Source of the DNA: Pseudomonas sp. BN411
GTDB lineage: Bacteria; Pseudomonadota; Gammaproteobacteria; Pseudomonadales; Pseudomonadaceae
DNA: 64,000 nucleotides
Direction of reading: 5' to 3'
Assembly (NCBI RefSeq): GCF_029871235.1
Contig: NZ_SSOM01000054.1
Coordinates: 62,001-126,000, forward strand
Within the stretch, counting starts at the first letter, position 1. Each line of letters begins with the position of its first letter. Positions 58,256-64,000 of the stretch are shown here, in pieces. A program made the position numbers and the translations under genes. The notes beneath the pieces are model-generated. The model worked only from the letters and a program-made list of their open reading frames with translations. It ran no database searches and was not told where the DNA came from.

Positions 58256-59743
58256 ATGACCCGCGAAGAATTCCTGCGTTTGGCCGCCGAAGGCTATAAC
58301 CGCATTCCGCTTGCGTTCGAGACACTGGCGGATTTCGACACCCCCCTCTCCCTTTACCTGAAGCTCGCTGATACCCCGTATTCCTATCTGCTGGAGTCCG
58401 TGCAGGGCGGCGAGAAGTGGGGCCGTTACTCGATCATCGGTCTGCAGAGCCGCACTGTGCTGCGTGCCCATGGCCTGAAGGTCAGCGTCAGTGTCGACGA
58501 CGTCGAAGTCGAGTCCCACGACTGCGAAGATCCGCTGGCATTCGTCGAAGACTTCAAGGAGCGCTACCAGGTGGCGCCGATCGCAGGCCTGCCGCGCTTC
58601 AACGGCGGCCTGGTGGGTTACTTCGGCTATGACTGCGTGCGCTACGTCGAGAAGCGTCTGGCCAACTGCCCGAACCCCGATCCGCTGGGTACCCCGGACA
58701 TCCTGCTGATGGTCTCGGACGCGGTGATCGTCTTCGACAACCTGGCGGGCAAGCTGCACGCCATCGTCCTGGTCGACCCAACCCAGCCCGACGCCTACGA
58801 ACAAGGCCAGGCGCGCCTGGTGGAAATCCGCCAGAAGTTGCGTCAGCCTGTTGTGCCGCGCCTCGGTGTGGACCCGGGCCTGCCGGCGGGCGGCGAGCCG
58901 GAGTTTCGCTCCAGCTTCACCCGCGAGGACTACGAGCAGGCAGTGCGGGAGATCAAGGAATACATACTGGCCGGCGACTGCATGCAGGTGGTGATTTCGC
59001 AGCGCATGTCGATTCCCTTCCAGGCTGCGCCCATCGACCTGTACCGCGCCCTGCGCTGCTTCAACCCCACGCCTTACATGTACTTCTTCAACTTTGGCGA
59101 CTTCCACGTAGTGGGCAGCTCGCCGGAGGTGCTGGTGCGCGTCGAGGATGGCCTGGTCACCGTGCGCCCGATCGCTGGCACCCGCCCGCGTGGCGCGACC
59201 GAGGAAGCCGACCGCGCCCTGGAAGAGGACCTGCTCTCCGACGCCAAGGAACTCGCCGAGCACCTGATGCTGATCGACCTCGGCCGCAACGACGTCGGCC
59301 GCGTTTCCAGCACCGGTTCGGTGAAGGTCACCGAGAAGATGGTGATCGAGCGTTACTCCAACGTGATGCACATCGTTTCCAACGTCACCGGCCAGCTCAA
59401 GGAAGGCGTCTCCGCCATGTCGGCACTGCGCGCCATCCTGCCGGCCGGGACCCTCTCCGGCGCACCGAAGATCCGCGCCATGGAAATCATTGACGACCTC
59501 GAACCGGTCAAGCGTGGCGTCTACGGCGGCGCCGTGGGCTACCTGGCCTGGAACGGCAACATGGATACGGCTATCGCGATCCGCACGGCGGTCATCAAGG
59601 ACGGCGAACTGCACGTACAGGCCGGCGCCGGCATCGTCGCCGACTCGGTCCCGGCACTGGAATGGGAAGAGACGCTGAACAAGCGCCGCGCCATGTTCCG
59701 TGCCGTGGCCCTCGCCGAACAGACCGCCAAGACCGACGCCTGA
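58256..59743 (+). CDS. trpE: Anthranilate synthase component I
   Basis: A 495-residue chorismate-using subunit. N-terminal feedback site LLES ([11 protein letters not shown], about residue 46); C-terminal chorismate-binding domain with [18 protein letters not shown] and [16 protein letters not shown]. Makes anthranilate with TrpG. GAGG lies 7 bases before the ATG. trpG begins only 10 bases after its stop, so the trp genes form one run trpE-G-D-C; in PAO1 a pyocin cluster separates trpE from trpG. Confidence 0.97.
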   Translation: MTREEFLRLAAEGYNRIPLAFETLADFDTPLSLYLKLADTPYSYLLESVQGGEKWGRYSIIGLQSRTVLRAHGLKVSVSVDDVEVESHDCEDPLAFVEDFKERYQVAPIAGLPRFNGGLVGYFGYDCVRYVEKRLANCPNPDPLGTPDILLMVSDAVIVFDNLAGKLHAIVLVDPTQPDAYEQGQARLVEIRQKLRQPVVPRLGVDPGLPAGGEPEFRSSFTREDYEQAVREIKEYILAGDCMQVVISQRMSIPFQAAPIDLYRALRCFNPTPYMYFFNFGDFHVVGSSPEVLVRVEDGLVTVRPIAGTRPRGATEEADRALEEDLLSDAKELAEHLMLIDLGRNDVGRVSSTGSVKVTEKMVIERYSNVMHIVSNVTGQLKEGVSAMSALRAILPAGTLSGAPKIRAMEIIDDLEPVKRGVYGGAVGYLAWNGNMDTAIAIRTAVIKDGELHVQAGAGIVADSVPALEWEETLNKRRAMFRAVALAEQTAKTDA

Positions 59744-59753
59744 GGATTGCACC

Positions 59754-60347
59754 ATGCTGCTGATGATCGACAACTACGATTCCTTTACCTACAACGTGGT
59801 GCAGTACCTGGGCGAGCTGGGCGCGGACGTGCACGTGATTCGCAACGACGAGCTCTCCATCGCCGAGATCGAGGCGCTGAACCCGGAGCGCATCGTGGTC
59901 TCCCCCGGTCCCTGCACGCCCAACGAAGCCGGCGTGTCGCTGGAGGTGATCCGTCACTTCGCCGGCAAGCTGCCGATCCTCGGCGTGTGCCTGGGCCACC
60001 AGAGTATCGGCCAGGCTTTCGGCGGTGACGTGGTGCGCGCACGCCAGGCCATGCACGGCAAGACCAGTCCGGTGTTCCACAAGGACCAGGGCGTGTTCGA
60101 AGGCCTGAATCACCCACTGACCGTCACCCGCTACCACTCCCTGGTGGTGAAGCTGGAGACCCTGCCCGAAGCGCTGGAAGTCACCGCCTGGACCCAGCAT
60201 GCCGACGGCTCGGTAGACGAAATCATGGGGCTGCGTCACAAGACGCTGAACGTCGAGGGTGTGCAATTCCATCCGGAGTCCATCCTTACCGAACAAGGCC
60301 ATGAACTGCTGGCCAACTTCCTCAAGCAGACCGGTGGAGTGCGTTGA
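59754..60347 (+). CDS. trpG: Anthranilate synthase component II (glutamine amidotransferase)
   Basis: A 197-residue class I amidotransferase giving ammonia to TrpE. It opens [20 protein letters not shown]; nucleophile Cys in [12 protein letters not shown] (about residue 79), catalytic His/Glu in [10 protein letters not shown]. The ATG at 59754 follows TGAGGATTG. Overlaps trpD by one base (TGATG). Confidence 0.97.
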   Translation: MLLMIDNYDSFTYNVVQYLGELGADVHVIRNDELSIAEIEALNPERIVVSPGPCTPNEAGVSLEVIRHFAGKLPILGVCLGHQSIGQAFGGDVVRARQAMHGKTSPVFHKDQGVFEGLNHPLTVTRYHSLVVKLETLPEALEVTAWTQHADGSVDEIMGLRHKTLNVEGVQFHPESILTEQGHELLANFLKQTGGVR

Positions 60348-61396
60348 TGGACATCAAGGAAGCCCTGAACCGTGTGGTCAACCAGCTGGACCTGACCACC
60401 GAAGAAATGCAGGACGTGATGCGCCTGATCATGACCGGTCAGTGCACTGATGCGCAGATCGGCGCGTTCCTCATGGGCATGCGCATGAAAAGCGAGACCA
60501 TCGAAGAGATCGTCGGTGCGGTGTCGGTCATGCGTGAGCTGGCCACCCGCGTCGAACTCTCCACGCTCGATCACGTGGTCGACGTGGTGGGCACCGGCGG
60601 TGATGGCGCGAATATCTTCAACGTCTCCTCGGCGGCCACCTTCGTGGTCGCCGCAGCGGGCGGCAAGGTGGCCAAACACGGCAACCGCGCGGTGTCCGGC
60701 AAGACCGGCAGCGCCGACGTGCTGGAAGCCGCCGGTATCTACCTGGACCTCAAGCCGGAGCAGGTGGCGCGCTGCATCGAGAGCATCGGCGTTGGCTTCA
60801 TGTTCGCCCAGGTTCACCACAAGGCCATGAAATACGCTGCCGGTCCGCGCCGCGAACTGGGGCTGCGTACCCTGTTCAACATGCTCGGCCCGCTTACGAA
60901 TCCGGCCGGGGTGAAGCGCCAGGTCGTGGGCGTGTTCAGCCAGGCGCTGTGCCGCCCGCTGGCCGAGGTGCTCAAGCGCCTGGGTAGCGAGCACATTCTG
61001 GTCGTGCATTCCCGTGATGGCCTCGACGAGGTAAGCCTCGCCGCGCCGACCCACGTCGCCGAACTGAAAGATGGCGAAGTGACCGAGTACCAGATTCAGC
61101 CCGAAGACTTCGGCATCAAGAGCCAGAGCCTGATCGGCCTGACCGTCGGCAGCCCGCAGGAGTCGCTCGAACTGATCCGCGACGCCCTGGGCAAGCGCAA
61201 GACCGAGAATGGCCAGAAGGCCGCCGACATGATCGTGCTGAACGCCGGCGCGGCCCTCTATGCCGCTGACCTGGCTTCCAGCCTGAAAGAAGGTGTACGC
61301 CTGGCGCAGGACGCCCTGCACACTGGCCTGGCCCGCGAGAAACTGGACGAGCTGGCCTCCTTTACCGCGGTGTTCCGAGTGGAGAATGAAGCGTGA
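60347..61396 (+). CDS. trpD: Anthranilate phosphoribosyltransferase
   Basis: A 349-residue Trp[17 protein letters not shown] (PRPP-binding, about residues 79-94), [20 protein letters not shown], and [11 protein letters not shown]. Adds phosphoribosyl to anthranilate. The ATG at 60347 gives the P. aeruginosa length; a TTG at 60344 is less likely. Overlaps trpC by four bases. Confidence 0.97.
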   Translation: MDIKEALNRVVNQLDLTTEEMQDVMRLIMTGQCTDAQIGAFLMGMRMKSETIEEIVGAVSVMRELATRVELSTLDHVVDVVGTGGDGANIFNVSSAATFVVAAAGGKVAKHGNRAVSGKTGSADVLEAAGIYLDLKPEQVARCIESIGVGFMFAQVHHKAMKYAAGPRRELGLRTLFNMLGPLTNPAGVKRQVVGVFSQALCRPLAEVLKRLGSEHILVVHSRDGLDEVSLAAPTHVAELKDGEVTEYQIQPEDFGIKSQSLIGLTVGSPQESLELIRDALGKRKTENGQKAADMIVLNAGAALYAADLASSLKEGVRLAQDALHTGLAREKLDELASFTAVFRVENEA

Positions 61397-62229
61397 GCAT
61401 CCCAACCGTTCTTGAGAAGATCCTGGCGCGCAAGGCAGAGGAAGTGGCTGCGTGCCGTGCCCGCGTTTCCCTGGCTGAAATCGAGGCGCTGGCGCGTGCT
61501 GCCGATGCGCCCCGTGGTTTCGCCCGGGCACTGCTGGAGCGCGCCGAGCGCCACGAGCCAGCGGTGATTGCCGAGGTGAAGAAAGCCTCCCCGAGCAAGG
61601 GCGTACTGCGCGAGAACTTCAATCCTGCGCTGATCGCCAGGAGCTACGAAGCGGGCGGTGCCGCCTGCCTGTCGGTGCTCACCGACGTGGACTTCTTCCA
61701 GGGCGCCGACGCCTACCTGCAGGAAGCCCGTGCAGCCTGCTCGCTGCCGGTGATCCGCAAGGACTTCATGATCGACCCCTACCAGGTGGTCGAGGCCCGT
61801 GCCATCGGCGCCGACTGCATCCTGCTGATCGTCTCCGCCCTGGAAGACAGCCGCATGAAGGAGCTGGCCGCTACCGCCAAGGACGTCGGTCTCGACGTGT
61901 TGGTGGAAGTGCATGACGCCGCAGAACTGGACCGCGCACTGAACTGCCTGGATACCCCGCTGGTGGGCATCAACAACCGCAACCTGCACACCTTCGAGGT
62001 CAGCCTGGAAAACACCCTCGACCTGCTGCCGCGCATCCCGCGCGACCGCCTGGTGGTGACCGAGAGCGGCATCCTCAACCGTGCCGACGTGGAGCTGATG
62101 GAAGTCAGCGGCGTGTACGCGTTCCTGGTGGGCGAGGCCTTCATGCGCGCCGAGGAGCCGGGTACCGAACTGAGCCGACTGTTCTTCCCCGAGCGTAATC
62201 GCGTTGTGGCGGGCATCGATCCGGACTGA
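61393..62229 (+). CDS. trpC: Indole-3-glycerol phosphate synthase
   Basis: A 278-residue TIM-barrel enzyme. Catalytic stretches: [66 protein letters not shown] and VTESGI. Starts with GTG overlapping the trpD stop. A bidirectional terminator follows. Confidence 0.97.
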   Translation: MSIPTVLEKILARKAEEVAACRARVSLAEIEALARAADAPRGFARALLERAERHEPAVIAEVKKASPSKGVLRENFNPALIARSYEAGGAACLSVLTDVDFFQGADAYLQEARAACSLPVIRKDFMIDPYQVVEARAIGADCILLIVSALEDSRMKELAATAKDVGLDVLVEVHDAAELDRALNCLDTPLVGINNRNLHTFEVSLENTLDLLPRIPRDRLVVTESGILNRADVELMEVSGVYAFLVGEAFMRAEEPGTELSRLFFPERNRVVAGIDPD

Positions 62230-62252
62230 TCCGGCGCTGACCTCCAGACATG

Positions 62253-62278
62253 AAAAAGCCGGCTTGCGCCGGCTTTTT
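62253..62278. terminator. Bidirectional terminator between trpC and vfr
   Basis: AAAAAGCCGGC (62253-62263), loop TTGC, GCCGGCTTTTT (62268-62278). Works in both directions for the convergent trpC and vfr genes. Confidence 0.93.
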
Positions 62279-62298
62279 CGTTTGTGGTCTCAGTGCAC

Positions 62299-62943
62299 TC
62301 AGCGGGTGCCGAAGACCACCATGGTTTTACCCTTCACATGCACCAGACCCTGTTCTTCCAGGCTCTTCAGCACGCGACCAACCATCTCGCGGGAGCAGCC
62401 AACGATACGGCCGATTTCTTGACGGGTGATCTTGATCTGCATGCCATCGGGGTGAGTCATGGCGTCGGGCTGCTTGCACAGGTCGAGCAAGGTGCGCGCA
62501 ACGCGGCCGGTGACATCGAGGAAGGCCAGGTCGCCCACCTTGCGCGTGGTATTGCGCAGGCGGTCGGCCATCTGGCTGCCCAGGGCGTAGAGGATTTCGG
62601 GGTCCTGCTGGGTGAGCTCGCGGAACTTGGCGTAGCTCAGCTCCGCCACTTCGCACTCCGTCTTGGCGCGAACCCAGGCGCTGCGTTCCTTCTCCGCGCC
62701 TTCCTTTTCGAACAGGCCCATCTCGCCGAAGAAGTCCCCGGCATTGAGATAGGCAATGATCATTTCTCGGCCATCGTCATCCTCGATCAGGATGGTGACG
62801 GAACCTTTGATGATGAAGAAGAGGGTTTCGCAGCGATCGCCTGCGTAGATGATGGTGCTCTTGGCCGTGTAGCGACGGCGATGACAATGCGCGAGTAGTT
62901 TGTCCAGGCTCTTTATTTTTGGTGTAAGGGTAATTGCGACCAT
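62299..62943 (-). CDS. vfr: cAMP-binding virulence regulator Vfr (Crp family)
   Basis: A 214-residue Crp homolog nearly identical to the P. aeruginosa protein as I recall it. cAMP-binding domain with [11 protein letters not shown] and ERSAWVRA; C-terminal helix-turn-helix [20 protein letters not shown]. Controls quorum sensing, type IV pili, exotoxin and secretion genes in P. aeruginosa. The ATG at 62943 gives [20 protein letters not shown] and the known length. Its upstream region has TGTGA half-sites (63062-63066, 63127-63131), compatible with autoregulation, without good second halves. Confidence 0.96.
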   Translation of the reverse strand: MVAITLTPKIKSLDKLLAHCHRRRYTAKSTIIYAGDRCETLFFIIKGSVTILIEDDDGREMIIAYLNAGDFFGEMGLFEKEGAEKERSAWVRAKTECEVAELSYAKFRELTQQDPEILYALGSQMADRLRNTTRKVGDLAFLDVTGRVARTLLDLCKQPDAMTHPDGMQIKITRQEIGRIVGCSREMVGRVLKSLEEQGLVHVKGKTMVVFGTR

Positions 62944-63169
62944 GCCCGAGTCCCGAAAAAGAGAAGGTAAGCCTTTGTCTAACAGGCAATTTTCTAATAG
63001 TTGTCCGGCCAAGTGTGCCAGTAATCCGGCGCCAGCTTAACAGACGCCCATGATTCAACAATGTGATTTTGCGACGCATCTAACACCTGTCCGGGAACTA
63101 TTTCAGACCCGGAATGGAAAATGCGCTGTGATAAGCTACCGCACCTTTTTTCAAGCGGAGTTTCAGGCG

Positions 63170-63595
63170 ATGAAAGCACGCATCCAATGGGCTGGCGAAG
63201 CCATGTTCCTTGGCGAATCCGGTAGCGGCCACGCAGTGGTGATGGACGGTCCGCCCGAGGCCGGCGGCCGTAACCTGGGCGTGCGTCCCATGGAAATGCT
63301 CCTGCTGGGCCTCGGTGGCTGCACCAACTTCGACGTCGTCGCGATCCTGAAAAAATCCCGCCAGCCGGTAGAGAGTTGCGAAGCCTTCCTCGAAGCCGAA
63401 CGCGCCAGCGAAGACCCCAAGGTCTTCACCAAGATCCACGTGCACTTCGTGGTGAAAGGCCGTGGTCTGAAGGAAGCCCAGGTGAAGCGCGCCGTGGAAC
63501 TCTCCGCCGAGAAATACTGCTCGGCCTCGATCATGCTCGGCCGCGCCGGCGTCGAGATTACCCACGACTATGAGATCGTCGAACTGGGTGCCTGA
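63170..63595 (+). CDS. OsmC family protein (YhfA-like)
   Basis: A 141-residue OsmC/Ohr-fold protein. The two conserved cysteines lie in LGGCTNFDVV (about residue 51) and AEKYCSASIML (about 112). Such proteins reduce organic peroxides; the YhfA subgroup next to crp/vfr has no proven function. The ATG at 63170 follows GGAGTTTCAGGCG. Divergent from vfr with 226 bases between starts, a stretch that contains both promoters and no other gene. Matches PA0653 by position. Confidence 0.9.
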   Translation: MKARIQWAGEAMFLGESGSGHAVVMDGPPEAGGRNLGVRPMEMLLLGLGGCTNFDVVAILKKSRQPVESCEAFLEAERASEDPKVFTKIHVHFVVKGRGLKEAQVKRAVELSAEKYCSASIMLGRAGVEITHDYEIVELGA

Positions 63596-63604
63596 CCCCG
63601 TATC

Positions 63605-63640
63605 GATGGCCGGTTGTCTGAAGACATCCGGCCATCATAT
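63605..63640 (+). terminator. Hairpin after the osmC-like gene
   Basis: GATGGCCGG (63605-63613) pairs with CCGGCCATC (63628-63636); inside, TGTC-TGAA-GACA extends the stem. ATATTT follows. A likely intrinsic terminator. The remaining sequence up to speD has a CGGGGC/GCCCCG hairpin (63703-63719) and probably the speD promoter. Confidence 0.75.
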
Positions 63641-63842
63641 TTGCGCGGCAAACTCTGGCAGACGGCGCCCGTCGTCTGCATAATTCGCCCCCTTCCAGAT
63701 TCCGGGGCTCCGGGCCCCGAAAATACGACCACAATCGCCAACGCGAAGAGGTGTAAACCGTCCTACGCAGAAGTGTCGTGCGCTTCTGACGGGCATGCTC
63801 AACCACGCGGCAGAGCCGCATATGCACAGAGAGCTCTCAACG

Positions 63843-64000
63843 GTGAAAAGCAAACTCAAGCTCCACGGGTTCAACAACCTGACGAAGACCTTGAGCTTCA
63901 ACATCTATGACATCTGCTACGCGGAAACCCCCGAGGACCAGCAGGCCTACGTCCAGTACATCGACGAAGAGTACGACGCCGAACGCCTGACCCAGATCCT
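63843..64000 (+). CDS. speD: S-adenosylmethionine decarboxylase proenzyme SpeD, 3' part outside window
   Basis: The first 52 codons are visible, [20 protein letters not shown] then [14 protein letters not shown], a close match to SpeD, which makes decarboxylated SAM for spermidine synthesis after self-cleavage to a pyruvoyl enzyme. The cleavage-site serine lies beyond the window. The GTG at 63843 matches the conserved family start; an in-frame ATG at 63822 would add seven residues. Confidence 0.9.
   Translation, partial: MKSKLKLHGFNNLTKTLSFNIYDICYAETPEDQQAYVQYIDEEYDAERLTQI

Overview
The window is chromosomal DNA of a high-GC Pseudomonas. The right two thirds (about 19.4-64 kb) follow, gene for gene, the order I recall for P. 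aeruginosa PAO1 PA0575-PA0654: rmcA, rpoD, dnaG, rpsU, tsaD, plsY, folB, folK, cca, a DUF4136 lipoprotein, spoVR/yeaH/yeaG, glpE, apaH, apaG, rsmA, pdxA, surA, lptD, amgK, murU, djlA, a DUF3530 gene, agtSR, agtABCD, rpe, gph, trpE, trpG, trpD, trpC, vfr, an osmC-like gene and speD. REP-like palindromes (core GTGGGGGCGAATTCATTCGC) and several start sites that give exact P. aeruginosa protein lengths support the genus. The species is not P. aeruginosa: trpE and trpG touch (PAO1 carries its pyocin cluster there), yqeY is absent between dnaG and rpsU, and the left 19 kb is accessory.

Left part, 1-6.3 kb: a CoA-transferase (cut by the window edge) and a GntP-type permease lie downstream of a sigma-54 promoter, three identical palindromes and a PAS/AAA+/Fis activator gene. 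This looks like a self-contained, activator-controlled system for uptake and CoA activation of a small organic acid, perhaps 3-hydroxybutyrate-like. A 52-residue YqaE/Pmp3 protein, an EamA exporter and a divergent LysR regulator follow.

6.7-17.7 kb: a large catabolic cluster. A GntR/FCD regulator and a hydantoin-racemase-type enzyme (Cys76/Cys181) are divergent from a polyamine-type ABC transporter (ATPase, two permeases, binding protein). The transporter genes are followed by two closely related cytosine-deaminase-like amidohydrolases, an AtzA/TrzN-like amidohydrolase that lacks the usual HxH motif, a flavin-reductase-like protein and an orphan amino-acid-type binding protein. The set suggests uptake and hydrolysis of a cyclic nitrogen compound (hydantoin, allantoin, pyrimidine or triazine type); the substrate is unknown and this is the best candidate for an undescribed pathway.

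17.7-19.5 kb: a small island next to tRNA-Ile2(CAU): a BRO-N protein gene preceded by a candidate structured RNA (16-bp outer stem, two inner hairpins, then a stem over the ribosome binding site) and a toxin-first HigBA-like toxin-antitoxin pair.

19.5-64 kb: core genes for c-di-GMP signalling (RmcA), the macromolecular synthesis genes, folate and lipid synthesis, the YeaG stress kinase group, outer-membrane assembly (SurA, LptD), cell-wall recycling (AmgK, MurU), GABA/5-aminovalerate sensing and uptake (Agt), and tryptophan synthesis. A short Trp-codon-containing leader peptide lies in frame inside the 3' end of gph, just before trpE. All coordinates and start choices come from reading the sequence; no database search was run.
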